Below are positions 22,530 through 31,540 of a DNA stretch of 64,000 nt, one piece after another. Within the stretch, counting starts at the first letter, position 1, and each line of letters begins with the position of its first letter. The DNA is taken from NCBI GenBank assembly GCA_028713975.1, contig JAQTNE010000005.1:1-64000 (forward strand), read 5' to 3'. The notes beneath the pieces are model-generated. The model was not told the DNA's origin. It was given only the letters and a program-made list of their open reading frames with translations, and did not search any database. The DNA comes from Sulfuricella sp. (GTDB taxonomy: Bacteria; Pseudomonadota; Gammaproteobacteria; Burkholderiales; Sulfuricellaceae). The translations under genes and the position numbers were made by a program.

Positions 22530-22566
22530 ATTTCACAATATTTGTAGCTATAATTTTGTAACTACA
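22526..22566 (+). promoter_or_regulatory. Promoter and palindromic operator of brnTA
   Basis: TTGAAT (22526-22531) and TATAAT (22549-22554) are 17 bases apart, beginning at the mdtC stop. An inverted repeat TGTAGCTA-N8-TAACTACA (22543-22566) covers the -10 box. BrnA antitoxins are known to autoregulate, so this is the likely operator. Confidence 0.75.
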
Positions 22567-22582
22567 CACAAAGGATTTACGC

Positions 22583-22867
22583 TTGTTTTTGTGGGACGAC
22601 GCAAAAGACAGGAGTAATCAACGCAAACACGGCGTCAGCTTCGAAATTGCCAGGCTGGTGTTCGATGACCCGCTGCACATCACGCGTCAGGATCGCATCG
22701 AGAAGGGCGAACAGCGGTGGCAGACACTCGGCATGGCATGCGGCGTAGTTCTGTTGCTGGTCGCACATACCTGGCGCGAGACCGCGAGCGGGGCAGAACA
22801 CATCCGCATCATTTCTGCGCGACGTGCAACCAAACTGGAAAGGAAAATCTATGAACAAGGTGCCTGA
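22583..22867 (+). CDS. brnT: BrnT-family ribonuclease toxin
   Basis: A 94-residue BrnT with the family start FLWDDAKDRSNQRKHGVSF, a central VFDDPLHITRQDRIEKGEQRWQTLG block, and the C-terminal [18 protein letters not shown] helix with conserved Arg residues of the RelE-like fold. BrnT toxins cleave RNA and stop translation until bound by BrnA. A TTG start with AAGGA upstream is the only start matching the family N-terminus. Its end overlaps brnA by 17 bases. Confidence 0.92.
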   Translation: MFLWDDAKDRSNQRKHGVSFEIARLVFDDPLHITRQDRIEKGEQRWQTLGMACGVVLLLVAHTWRETASGAEHIRIISARRATKLERKIYEQGA

Positions 22868-23123
22868 AGCAATCCGCAAGGAATTAGCGGCGTTGGCCGC
22901 CAAACCGGATAGCGAAATTGACGTATCCGACATCCCGGCCACGACTAAACAGGATTGGAGCGGAGCGGAGCGCGGCAAGTTTTATCGCCCCGTTAAACAA
23001 CAACTGACGGTGCGCGTGGACGCTGACGTGCTCGAATGGCTCAAGAGCCAGGGAAAGGGCTATCAAAGCCGCTTGAACGACATCCTGCGGGCCGCGATGC
23101 TCGACAAGATGCGCCACCAGTAA
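22851..23123 (+). CDS. brnA: BrnA-family antitoxin
   Basis: A 90-residue antitoxin. The acidic N-terminal part wraps the toxin, and a C-terminal ribbon-helix-helix ([33 protein letters not shown]) binds DNA as a dimer. ATG at 22851 has an AAGGAAAA ribosome site inside the brnT end. It is expected to neutralise BrnT and repress the palindrome at 22543-22566. Confidence 0.93.
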   Translation: MNKVPEAIRKELAALAAKPDSEIDVSDIPATTKQDWSGAERGKFYRPVKQQLTVRVDADVLEWLKSQGKGYQSRLNDILRAAMLDKMRHQ

Positions 23124-23175
23124 CGAGAAAGACCATATTCCACTGCACAGGTCAAAGCTGGATTTGGCCAAGCAA

Positions 23176-23187
23176 TGTGTATACACA
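23176..23187. promoter_or_regulatory. Perfect 12-bp palindrome upstream of lone antitoxin
   Basis: TGTGTATACACA lies 15 bases before the antitoxin start and contains a TATACA box that could be a -10. It is a candidate autoregulatory operator of the AbrB-type antitoxin; no good -35 is seen. Confidence 0.45.
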
Positions 23188-23202
23188 ATGATGGAGGCAA
23201 TC

Positions 23203-23418
23203 ATGAAAACCGCAAAAATATTCAAGCAGGGCAACAGCCAAGCCGTGCGGCTACCCAAGGAATTTCGCTTTCAGGATGATGAGATTTTCATCCGCAAGCA
23301 GGGCGATACCGTCCTGCTGATCCCCAAAAAAGCCGCGCGCTGGCAGCACCTGAAAAACTGTATCGGCAAATTCAAGGGCGATTTCGAGCGGATGCCAGGG
23401 TTGAAAATGGAAAACTAG
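23203..23418 (+). CDS. VapB-type AbrB/SpoVT antitoxin, without toxin
   Basis: A 71-residue antitoxin with the swapped-hairpin start [20 protein letters not shown] and the acidic strand [19 protein letters not shown], closely resembling the VapB at 37441. GGAGG precedes the ATG. No VapC (PIN) gene follows; the next gene is the efflux outer-membrane factor. It is either an orphan left after toxin loss or a trans-acting antitoxin for a VapC elsewhere. Confidence 0.85.
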   Translation: MKTAKIFKQGNSQAVRLPKEFRFQDDEIFIRKQGDTVLLIPKKAARWQHLKNCIGKFKGDFERMPGLKMEN

Positions 23419-23443
23419 GCGGAAGAATAACTGGAACAATAAA

Positions 23444-24826
23444 ATGACAAACAAAACTGGCAGCATTTTTCTGGCACTAGCTTTCTCAACCCTGGCCGGA
23501 TGTGCCGTCGGCCCTGACTACCAGCGGCCTGCCATCGACATCCCTGCCGCCTACAAGGAGAGCAGCGGCTGGAAAATTGCCGAGCCGCGCGACCATGCGC
23601 AGCGCGGAAAATGGTGGGAAATCTATGGCGACCCGCTGTTTAATACGCTGGCGCAGCAAGTGGAGGTGTCCAACCAGAATGTCCGTGCCGCCGAAGCGCA
23701 GTATCGGCAGGCGCTCGCGCTGCTGGGCGGGGCGCGGGCCGGCTACTTCCCGACAGTGTCCGGTGACCTGTCGGCGGATCGCGGCCAGGCCGCCGGAACG
23801 TCTTCTACAGTCAACGCCGACCGGTTTTCGCTCAGCGCCAGTTGGGAAGCCGATGTGTGGGGCCGCATCGGGCGCAGTGTCGAGTCGAACGAAGCGTCGG
23901 TCGAGGCGGGTGCGGCAGACCTGCAATCGGCCCTGCTCAGCGCCCAGTCCACGCTGGCGCAAACTTATTTTCAGTTACGCGTCAGCGATGTCCAAAGCCA
24001 GTTGCTGAGGCGGACTGTCGTGGCCTACGAGCGGTCGCTGCAGATCACCCGGAACCGTTATGAAGCCGGCGTGGCCGGGCGCATTGATGTCGCCCAGGCC
24101 GAGACACAACTGAAGTCCACCCAGGCGCAGGCGATTGACCTCGGCGTGCAGCGGACGCAACTGGAACACGCCATCGCCTTGCTGATCGGCAAGGCGCCAG
24201 CCGACTTCAGACTGGAACCGAATTACCGGCTCCCGCTCCTGCCGGGAGTTCCTGTCGGTCTGCCGTCCGAATTACTGGAGCGCCGCCCCGACATCGCCGC
24301 CGCAGAGCGTCGCGCCGCAGCCGCCAATGCCCAGATCGGCGTTGCCCAGGCCGCGTTCTTCCCGTCGCTTTCACTCGGCGGCTCAGCCGGTTACCAAAGC
24401 ACTACTTTTGCCAATCTGATTTCGCTGCCCAATCGTTTCTGGTCCCTCGGCCCGGCACTGGCCGCCACGCTGTTCGACGGCGGGGCGCGGTCAGCGCTGA
24501 AAGAACAGGCAGTCGCCACCTATGACAAAAACGTTGCCGATTATCGCCAGACCGTCCTGACCGGGTTCCAGGAGGTGGAAAACAATCTATCCGCCTTGCG
24601 CATCCTGAGTGAGGAGGCCAAAGTGCAACGAGAGGCCGCACAATCCGCGGCGGAGTCGGTCATGCTCGCCGACAACCAATACCAGGCAGGCACCGTGAGC
24701 TACCTGAATGTAGTCTCAGCGCAAGCCGCGTCCCTCAGTGCAAACAGGAGCAGCATCGATATCACCGGGCGCAGACTGCTTGCCAGCGCAGCCTTGCTTA
24801 AGGCCCTGGGCGGAAGTTGGCGCTAA
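23444..24826 (+). CDS. Outer-membrane efflux lipoprotein, NodT/OprM family
   Basis: A 460-residue TolC-like channel. A lipoprotein signal with lipobox LAGC (Cys about residue 20) is followed by AVGPDYQRP, typical of NodT-family factors. Two long helical OEP repeats follow, with ERRPDIAAAERRAAAANAQIGVAQAAFFPS in the second. It should complete the MdtABC pump across the outer membrane. Three toxin-antitoxin genes now separate it from mdtC. It starts 25 bases after the lone antitoxin, so it may depend on their promoters or on read-through. Confidence 0.93.
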   Translation: MTNKTGSIFLALAFSTLAGCAVGPDYQRPAIDIPAAYKESSGWKIAEPRDHAQRGKWWEIYGDPLFNTLAQQVEVSNQNVRAAEAQYRQALALLGGARAGYFPTVSGDLSADRGQAAGTSSTVNADRFSLSASWEADVWGRIGRSVESNEASVEAGAADLQSALLSAQSTLAQTYFQLRVSDVQSQLLRRTVVAYERSLQITRNRYEAGVAGRIDVAQAETQLKSTQAQAIDLGVQRTQLEHAIALLIGKAPADFRLEPNYRLPLLPGVPVGLPSELLERRPDIAAAERRAAAANAQIGVAQAAFFPSLSLGGSAGYQSTTFANLISLPNRFWSLGPALAATLFDGGARSALKEQAVATYDKNVADYRQTVLTGFQEVENNLSALRILSEEAKVQREAAQSAAESVMLADNQYQAGTVSYLNVVSAQAASLSANRSSIDITGRRLLASAALLKALGGSWR

Positions 24827-24941
24827 GAAACACAAAAAATGATTCCCGCATGACAACAGTCGCAGCCTCATTGGCTAAAATCGGATAAAATCCGGGACAC
24901 GAAAAAAAACCTTGTCCCAGCGAGAATCGACGATACCCTCC

Positions 24942-26840
24942 ATGAGCACATCCACCCTGATCGCCACCAAAGCCATCTCTGCCGCCGCCGACCACCTGCA
25001 CCGCTTCGCCCCGTTCGACCGGATGGAGCGCGAGCATCTGCTGTGGCTGGCGCAGCGTCTTTCCCTGGGGTATTACGCCAAGGACGAGGTGATCCTGTCG
25101 CCGGAAGCAGGGGAAGTTTCTCGCTTCTTCGTCATCAAGCAGGGGATCGTCCAGGGCGAGCAGGACGTGGTGCGCGCCCAGGATGATGCCGCCTGGCTGG
25201 AACTGCAAGAGGGCGAATGTTTCCCCCTCGGCGCACTGCTTTCCAAACGCGGCGTGACCAGCACTTACCGCGCCAAGCAGGATGTATTCTGCTATGAGTT
25301 GGCCGCAGCCGATTTTGCCGAACTGGTGCGGATAAGCGCGCCCTTCCAGGATTTCTGCACGCGCCGCATCGCCTCTCTGCTGGAGCAGTCGAAACAGATC
25401 ATCCAGGCGCAGTATGCGCAGTCGAGTTCGGAGCAGCAGTCGCTATCCAGCTCCCTGTCGGCGATCATCCGCCGCGAGCCGGTGACCTGCGCGCCCGAAA
25501 CGGCCATCCGCGAAGTATTGGCGATCATGCATTCGCTGGGTATCGGCTCGATGGTAATAGTCGAGGAGGAGAAGCGACCGGTCGGAATTTTCACCCTGCA
25601 CGACGTGTTGAACCGGGTGGCGCTGGCGCAGCTCGATCTGGATCAGCCGATCTCGGCGGTGATGAGCTCGACTCCGAGGACTTTGCCGCCGCAGGCGTTC
25701 GCCTATGAGGCGGCGCTGGAGATGGCGAAGCATGGTTTCCGCCATGTGCTGGTGGCGGAGCATGGCAAGCTGGTCGGCATTATTTCCGAGAAGGATTTGT
25801 TCTCGCTGCAACGGGTCGGGCTGCATCAGGTCAGTTCGGCAATCCGTAGCGCAGGGAGCGTCGAGGCATTGAAGCAGTCGGCCAGCGATATCCGTCAGTT
25901 GGCGCACAATATGATGGCGCAGGGGGTGGCGGCGGAGCAGTTGACGCAGTTTATTTCGACCTTGAACGATCTGCTGACGGTGCAAGTGATCGAGTTGGAG
26001 TGCGCAACATCGCCGTTATGCGCCGGGTTTTGCTGGATTGCGCTGGGCTCGGAGGGACGTTTCGAGCAGACGCTGAATACCGATCAGGATAACGGTATTA
26101 TTTTCGCCACGCCGGAAGGGATGACGCCCGATCAGGTGCGCGAGCAACTGTTGCCGGTGGCCCGCCGTATCAATGAGGCGCTCGATGCCTGTGGCTTTCC
26201 ATTGTGCAAGGGCAACATCATGGCGAGCAATCCGCAGTGGTGTTTGTCGATCGAGGAATGGAAGGAAACTTTTGCCAACTGGATCTACCGCGGCGATGCG
26301 CCGATGCTGCTCAATGCCAGCATCTTCTTCGACTTCCGCCCGCTGTTCGGCAGGAAAGAGCTGGCGCAGCAGTTACGCGACTGGCTCAACACCACGATCA
26401 AGGATCATCGCCTGTTCCTCAAGCACATGGCGGCAAACGCGCTGCACAACACGCCGCCGCTGGGATTGGTGCGCGACTTCGTCACTGGCAAGGGCCATAC
26501 CCTCGACCTCAAGCTCAACGGCATTACCCCGTTCGTCGATGCCGCGCGCATTTTCAGCCTTCATGCCGGCGTGGCCGAAACCAGCACGATTCGCCGCCTG
26601 CGGGCCTCGGGCGCGCAATGGCACATCGAACCGGCAACAATGGAAGCCTGGATCGAGGCTTTCCTGTTCATCCAGTTACTGCGCCTGCGCATCCAGCACC
26701 AGCAATGCGAAGAGGGCCGCGAACTGAGCAACAAGGTCGACCCGGACAACCTCAACGACCTCGACCGCCGTATCTTGAAAGAAGCTTTCCGCCAGGCCAG
26801 GAAACTGCAATCCACGCTGGAAAAATATTTCCAGTTCTAA
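24942..26840 (+). CDS. cNMP-binding/CBS/DUF294 nucleotidyltransferase-like regulator, copy 1
   Basis: 632 residues: a cyclic-nucleotide-binding-like domain (about 20-140), two CBS domains (about 170-295), a DUF294 putative nucleotidyltransferase core (WIALGSEGRFEQTLNTDQDNGI, near 375, with GSEGR and the DQD acidic pair), and the DUF294 C-terminal helical domain. The family resembles GlnD-type nucleotidyltransferases and may sense adenine nucleotides through its CBS pair; its target is unknown. ATG at 24942 is used; an upstream TTG is weaker. Its stop overlaps the convergent kinase stop. Bases 25684-26200 are identical to the second copy. Confidence 0.88.
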   Translation: MSTSTLIATKAISAAADHLHRFAPFDRMEREHLLWLAQRLSLGYYAKDEVILSPEAGEVSRFFVIKQGIVQGEQDVVRAQDDAAWLELQEGECFPLGALLSKRGVTSTYRAKQDVFCYELAAADFAELVRISAPFQDFCTRRIASLLEQSKQIIQAQYAQSSSEQQSLSSSLSAIIRREPVTCAPETAIREVLAIMHSLGIGSMVIVEEEKRPVGIFTLHDVLNRVALAQLDLDQPISAVMSSTPRTLPPQAFAYEAALEMAKHGFRHVLVAEHGKLVGIISEKDLFSLQRVGLHQVSSAIRSAGSVEALKQSASDIRQLAHNMMAQGVAAEQLTQFISTLNDLLTVQVIELECATSPLCAGFCWIALGSEGRFEQTLNTDQDNGIIFATPEGMTPDQVREQLLPVARRINEALDACGFPLCKGNIMASNPQWCLSIEEWKETFANWIYRGDAPMLLNASIFFDFRPLFGRKELAQQLRDWLNTTIKDHRLFLKHMAANALHNTPPLGLVRDFVTGKGHTLDLKLNGITPFVDAARIFSLHAGVAETSTIRRLRASGAQWHIEPATMEAWIEAFLFIQLLRLRIQHQQCEEGRELSNKVDPDNLNDLDRRILKEAFRQARKLQSTLEKYFQF

Positions 26841-28207
26841 ATCTCGCTGTGGTGCGGAAAGCGCACCGTAACCAGCGTGCCATGGCCACCCGCCCCCTCG
26901 TCCAGTGCAATGAGTGCGCCATGCAGCTTGGCCACCTCGCGCACGATCGGCAGCCCCAGACCGCTGCCCTGCTGGCCGCTGCCAAGGATGCGGTAAAAAC
27001 GCTCGAACACCCGCTCGCGGTGCTCCTCGGTGATGCCCGGCCCGTTATCCTCGACCCGCAGCACCGACCCGCCGTTCTCATAGTCGACCCGCAGGGTCAC
27101 CGTGCCGCCCTCCGGCGTGTAGCGAATAGCATTGTCGAGCAGGTTGCCGATCATCTCCTTGATGGCGAGAGCGTCGCCGCGCACCGGCAACACCTGCCGC
27201 GACCCCTCGAAGCCGAGGTCGATATTTTTCTTCAACGCCTCCGGCACCCATTGCATGGCGACATCCTGCGCCAGCCGGTTCAATTCCAGGGTTTCGAACG
27301 AGCTATAGCTGTGCCCGCCCGGTTCGTTGCGGGCCAGCGACAGCAACTGGTTGACCAGGTGGTTGCAGCGCTCGGCGCTGGCCAGGATTTTTTCCAGCGA
27401 TTGATGCACCCGCTCCGGGTCGGTTTCGCGCAGTGCCAGCTCAGCCTGGGTTTTCAGGCCGGCGAAGGGGGTGCGTAGCTGGTGCGCGGCATCGGCGACG
27501 AAACGCCTCTGCGATTCCATCACCAGCTTGAGCCGCTGCAGCAGGTCGTTGACCGCGTCGATCAGGGGCTTTACCTCGACCGGCGCCTTGTTTTCATCCA
27601 GCAGGGAAAGGTCGTCGCGCGTGCGCTGCGCCACTTCCTGACGCAGATGTTCGAGCGGCATCAACCCCCGCTTCAGGGCGTACCACACCGCGCCGCCCGC
27701 CATGATGATCAGCAGCAGTTGCGGAATCACGATGTTGCCGAGGATGCCGCGCGTCAACGCCAGGCGTTTGCCCGTTGTTTCCGCCATCTGGAACAGCACC
27801 TCATTCGACGGATCGGCAGGGAAACGATAATGCATGCTGACCATGCGGACTTTCTCGCCTTTGTATTCGCCATCGCTAAACACCGGCTCATTTCTTTTTG
27901 ACAGCAGCGCCGGCGGCCGCGGCAGCCTGGCATTGCCGGCGATCACCCGGCCATCGGTCGCGGTGACCAGGTAATAGACCTTTTCGCCGGAACCGGGCAC
28001 CACGCCGGCCGCCTGCGGCTGCCCGCCCAGATTGAGCTGGGTCGCCAGGGCGCGGGCGCGCTCGATCAGCGCCAGATCGTAAGGCTGATTGGCGTAATTC
28101 ACGGTCGCCATGTAGCCTGATGCGGTACTGAAAATCCACAGCACGAACAGCGGCGTGAACAGCCAGTTCATCAGGTGGTTACGCAGGGAAAGGATGTCTT
28201 CGTTCAT
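26837..28207 (-). CDS. Sensor histidine kinase, TctE/QseC-like
   Basis: A 456-residue membrane kinase. Helix 1 (about 12-34), a periplasmic 2CSK_N-type sensor region (about 35-155) and helix 2 (about 156-178) are followed by a HAMP-like segment. The phosphoacceptor box DAAHQLRTPFAG places His at 242. The ATPase part has NLLDNAIRYTP (N box), VEDNGPGI (G1) and GSGLGLPIV (G2). It is the second gene of an operon with the response regulator and is divergent from the DUF485/ActP operon, which it may control in response to an external carboxylate. That link is inferred from position and from TctE relatives. Confidence 0.9.
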   Translation of the reverse strand: MNEDILSLRNHLMNWLFTPLFVLWIFSTASGYMATVNYANQPYDLALIERARALATQLNLGGQPQAAGVVPGSGEKVYYLVTATDGRVIAGNARLPRPPALLSKRNEPVFSDGEYKGEKVRMVSMHYRFPADPSNEVLFQMAETTGKRLALTRGILGNIVIPQLLLIIMAGGAVWYALKRGLMPLEHLRQEVAQRTRDDLSLLDENKAPVEVKPLIDAVNDLLQRLKLVMESQRRFVADAAHQLRTPFAGLKTQAELALRETDPERVHQSLEKILASAERCNHLVNQLLSLARNEPGGHSYSSFETLELNRLAQDVAMQWVPEALKKNIDLGFEGSRQVLPVRGDALAIKEMIGNLLDNAIRYTPEGGTVTLRVDYENGGSVLRVEDNGPGITEEHRERVFERFYRILGSGQQGSGLGLPIVREVAKLHGALIALDEGAGGHGTLVTVRFPHHSEI

Positions 28208-28210
28208 TTT

Positions 28211-28238
28211 AGGGGCTAGAGGCTAGAGGCTAGCCTCT
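28211..28238. repeat. Short tandem repeat ending in a 14-bp palindrome
   Basis: Three tandem GGCTAGA-type units end in the perfect palindrome AGAGGCTAGCCTCT (28225-28238), in the 35-base gap between regulator and kinase genes. Confidence 0.7.
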
Positions 28239-28242
28239 GCCT

Positions 28243-28908
28243 TCAACTTTTATCCAACAAATAACCCAGGCCGCGGATGGTGCGGATGGTTACGCCGGCT
28301 GCTTCGATTTTTTTGCGCAAGCGGTGGACGTAAACCTCAATCGCATTGCTGCTGGCTTCCTCGTCCTGACTATACAAGTGTTCAAGCAAGTGATCCTTGC
28401 TCACCACCTTGCCGACCTTGGTCAGCAAAATTTCCATCACGCCCAGTTCGCGCGGCGACAGTTCGACCAGATCGCCGTTGATTTCCACACGGCGACCGAC
28501 ACTGTCGAACACTAGGGCGCCGTAAGTCAGCACCGGGCTGGCGCCGCACTGGCCGCGCCGCAGCAGGGCGCGCACCCGGGCTTCAAGCTCGGGCAGGCTG
28601 AAAGGCTTGGTGAGGTAATCGTCGGCGCCCAGGTCCAGCCCCTTGACCCGGTCTTCGACGCCGTCGCGCGCCGTCAGGATGATCACCGGCACCTGTTTGT
28701 TGTGCAGGCGCAGTTGTTTCAGCACGTTCATGCCATCGAGCTTGGGCAGGCCTAGGTCGAGAATGACCAGATCGTGCAGTTCGTCGAGCAGCACCTGAAC
28801 CGCTTCCTTGCCGTTGCCGGCACAATCCACCGCATAGCCGGACTGGCGCATCGAGCGGCACAGCCCGTCGCGCAGCACTTCATCGTCTTCCGCAATCAGG
28901 ATACGCAT
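28243..28908 (-). CDS. OmpR-family response regulator (TctD/QseB-like)
   Basis: 221 residues. The receiver domain has the acidic pocket EDDE at 7-10, the phosphorylatable Asp51 in VILDLGLPKLDG, and the KPF lysine. A C-terminal winged-helix DNA-binding domain carries SSNAIEVYVHRLRKKIEAAGVTIRTIRGLGYLL. It lies immediately upstream of its kinase. The 104-base gap to the divergent DUF485 gene is the obvious place for its own binding site, but I cannot name a motif there. Confidence 0.93.
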   Translation of the reverse strand: MRILIAEDDEVLRDGLCRSMRQSGYAVDCAGNGKEAVQVLLDELHDLVILDLGLPKLDGMNVLKQLRLHNKQVPVIILTARDGVEDRVKGLDLGADDYLTKPFSLPELEARVRALLRRGQCGASPVLTYGALVFDSVGRRVEINGDLVELSPRELGVMEILLTKVGKVVSKDHLLEHLYSQDEEASSNAIEVYVHRLRKKIEAAGVTIRTIRGLGYLLDKS

Positions 28909-29012
28909 GTAAGTTTTATGTAAGGATGGGGGAGTAGCATGACAGCCAGTCTACTTGCGTAGGCGTTCATTAGGGTAGTTTCGGACTATCAATTTTAGTC
29001 GGAGGAGTTGAA

Positions 29013-29333
29013 ATGTCAAAACCAAGCATGAACTGGGCCGCCATCGACGCGGACCCTCGGTTCCAGGCACTACACAAGAAAAAATTCTCGTTCCTCATGG
29101 GACTGATGATTTTTTCGACCGTTTATTATTTCCTGCTGCCGATCGGTGCCGCCTATTACCAGGATCTGTTCAAGATCAAGGTGTGGGGCGTGGTTAACGT
29201 CGGCATCCTGTTCGCGCTGTCGGAATTTATCGTGGCCTGGACCATCGCCTACGTCTATTCGAAAAAGGCCAACGCCGAATTCGATGCCATGGCGCAGGAA
29301 ATCATCAACGACGCGCACAAGATGGGAGCCTGA
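29013..29333 (+). CDS. DUF485 membrane protein, small partner of ActP symporter
   Basis: A 106-residue protein with two membrane helices (about 26-47 and 57-82) and the DUF485 pattern FQALHKKKFSFLMGLMIFSTVYYFLLPIGAAY. Relatives (YjcH) are encoded directly before acetate/pyruvate symporters. A GGAGGAG ribosome site precedes the ATG, and ActP starts two bases after the stop region, so the two are translated as a unit. Confidence 0.92.
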   Translation: MSKPSMNWAAIDADPRFQALHKKKFSFLMGLMIFSTVYYFLLPIGAAYYQDLFKIKVWGVVNVGILFALSEFIVAWTIAYVYSKKANAEFDAMAQEIINDAHKMGA

Positions 29334-29335
29334 AC

Positions 29336-31363
29336 ATGACCAAGACCCTCAACAAGATTGCATTATCGGCGGCAGCGCTGCTCGCTAGCGGCTCCGTCTT
29401 CGCCGCCAACGGCGCGGTTGCCGACGAATTCAAGTGGATGACCTTCGCGGTGTTCGGCGCGATCATCGCCATTACCATGGCCATTACCTACTGGGCCGCC
29501 AAGCAGACCCACACCACCTCCGAGTTCTACGCTGCCGGACGTTCGGTCTCCGGCATCCAGAACGGCTGGGCGATTGCCGGCGACTACCTGTCCGCCGCGT
29601 CCTTCCTCGGCATCGCCGGCCTGATCTCGCTCTACGGTTACGATGGTTTCATGTACTCGGTGGGCTGGCTGGTGGCTTACATCACCGTGCTGCTGGTCAT
29701 CGCCGAGCCCTGCCGCAACATCGGCAAGTACACCATGGGCGACATCCTGGCGTTCCGCAACGAGCCGAAGAAGGTCAAGACCGTGGCGGCGCTGTCCACC
29801 ATCACCGTGTCCACCTTCTACCTGACCGCACAAATGGTCGGCGGCGGCGTGCTGATCAAGACCCTGATCGGTATCGACTACGAAATTTCGGTGATCGGCG
29901 TCGGCATCCTGATGCTGGCCTACGTGGTATTCGGCGGCATGAAAGCCACCACCTGGGTGCAAATCACCAAGGCGGTACTGCTGGTGTTCGCCTCGATCCT
30001 GCTGGTGATTTTCGTGTGGGCGCCTTACGGCTTCAGCCTGCCGGATTACCTGCAAGCGGTAGTAGGCGATTCCAAGGTGCAAGCCCAGGTTGCCAAGCTG
30101 CTGGGCGACAAGGCCACCACCATGAGCCCGACCGAACTCGGCCAGCGCTTCCTTGAGCCAGGCCTGTTCCTGAAGAGCCCGATCGACCAGATCTCGCTGG
30201 GCATGGCGCTGGTGCTCGGCACCGCCGGTATGCCGCACATCCTGATGCGCTTCTTCACCGTGCCGACCGCACAGGCTGCCCGCCAGTCGGTGATCTGGGC
30301 AATGGCGATCATCGGCGGCTTCTACGTGCTGACCCTGTTCCTCGGCACCGGTGCCGCAATGCTGGTCGGCCCGGCCAAGATCGCCTCGATCGATGCCGGC
30401 GGCAACATGGCCGGCCCGCTCCTGGCGCAATACCTGGGCGGCGGCGCAGACTCCATGCTCGGCAACTTCTGCCTCGCCTTCGTCGCCGCAGTGGCTTTCG
30501 CCACCATCGTTGCGGTGGTGGCCGGTCTGGTGCTGGCAGCGGCTTCCGCGATGGCGCACGACATCTACGTCGGCGTGATCCGTGGCGACCACGCCACGCC
30601 GCAAGAGCAAGTGGTGGCTGCCCGCGTCTCCTCCGTCATCGTCGGCATCATGGCAATTGTCGTGGGCATCTTGGCCAAAGGTCAAAACGTCGCTCACCTG
30701 GTGGCGCTGGCTTTCGCCGTGGCAGCCTCCAGCAACCTGCCGGCCGTGTTCCTGACCTTGTACTGGAAGAAGTGCAACACCGGCGGCATCATCGCCGGCA
30801 TGCTGATCGGCTCCATCACCGCGATCGCACTGGTGATGATTTCTCCCAACATGACTTATCCAAAAGCCGTGCTCGGCGCCGCCAAGAAGGTACTGGAAGG
30901 CGAAGCGGCTCAACCCGCCAAACCGGCCCAGGCTGCGGAAGGTGGATTCATCTGCGAACTGTTCGCCGTATCCGGCTGCAAGAAGGCCGATCCGGGCAAG
31001 CCTGAGCAAGCCGCCAAGCCGGGCGCTCCGGAGAAGCTGGCAAAGCTGCAGGAAAAACTGCCGACTCTGACTGACGCCAAGGATATGGAAAAGGCGCAGA
31101 AAGACATAGCCGGCCTGGAGAAAGCCATCAAGAAGGCGCAAGACGACACGAAGAAATTCGAAGGCCAGACCACCAGCATGATGGGCCTGGAGAAACCTTT
31201 CTTCCTGCTCAAGAACCCTGGCCTGATCTCCATCCCGCTCGGCTTCCTGGCTGTGATCATCGGCTCGCTGCTGTATCGCGACAAGCGCGCCGAAGAAATG
31301 TGGGACGAACTTTACGTGCGCCAGAACACCGGCATTCACGCCGAGGCCGCAACCGCACACTAA
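29336..31363 (+). CDS. actP: Cation/acetate-type sodium:solute symporter (ActP family) with internal insertion
   Basis: 675 residues, well above the roughly 550 of E. coli ActP. A cleavable signal-like N-terminus is followed by SSS-family helices (SEFYAAGRSVSGIQNGWAIAGDYLSAASFLG and later TAGMPHILMRFFTVP). The excess is a hydrophilic Lys/Ala/Pro/Glu-rich insertion of about 115 residues (about 505-620), between the penultimate helix and the final helix (PGLISIPLGFLAVIIGSLLY). The family takes up acetate, pyruvate or similar acids with Na+. It is in an operon with the DUF485 subunit, divergent from a two-component system, and ends at a terminator. Confidence 0.9.
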   Translation: MTKTLNKIALSAAALLASGSVFAANGAVADEFKWMTFAVFGAIIAITMAITYWAAKQTHTTSEFYAAGRSVSGIQNGWAIAGDYLSAASFLGIAGLISLYGYDGFMYSVGWLVAYITVLLVIAEPCRNIGKYTMGDILAFRNEPKKVKTVAALSTITVSTFYLTAQMVGGGVLIKTLIGIDYEISVIGVGILMLAYVVFGGMKATTWVQITKAVLLVFASILLVIFVWAPYGFSLPDYLQAVVGDSKVQAQVAKLLGDKATTMSPTELGQRFLEPGLFLKSPIDQISLGMALVLGTAGMPHILMRFFTVPTAQAARQSVIWAMAIIGGFYVLTLFLGTGAAMLVGPAKIASIDAGGNMAGPLLAQYLGGGADSMLGNFCLAFVAAVAFATIVAVVAGLVLAAASAMAHDIYVGVIRGDHATPQEQVVAARVSSVIVGIMAIVVGILAKGQNVAHLVALAFAVAASSNLPAVFLTLYWKKCNTGGIIAGMLIGSITAIALVMISPNMTYPKAVLGAAKKVLEGEAAQPAKPAQAAEGGFICELFAVSGCKKADPGKPEQAAKPGAPEKLAKLQEKLPTLTDAKDMEKAQKDIAGLEKAIKKAQDDTKKFEGQTTSMMGLEKPFFLLKNPGLISIPLGFLAVIIGSLLYRDKRAEEMWDELYVRQNTGIHAEAATAH

Positions 31364-31392
31364 CGTTATGCCATAAAAGCGGTTCCCTTTTT

Positions 31393-31420
31393 AACCCCGG
31401 CCACAAGCCGGGGTTTTTTT
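31393..31420 (+). terminator. Rho-independent terminator after actP
   Basis: AACCCCGG and CCGGGGTT form an 8-bp stem around a 7-base loop, followed by seven T, 30 bases after the symporter stop. Confidence 0.92.
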
Positions 31421-31540
31421 ATGAAGCAAACGGAATCTATTCAATATCTCATAAGGCGACATAGAACTATTTTAATGGCCGCCCCAAGATAGCCCGGCCT
31501 GCACGTTTACAATGGGGCTATTTTTCCCTGGTCGAAAATC

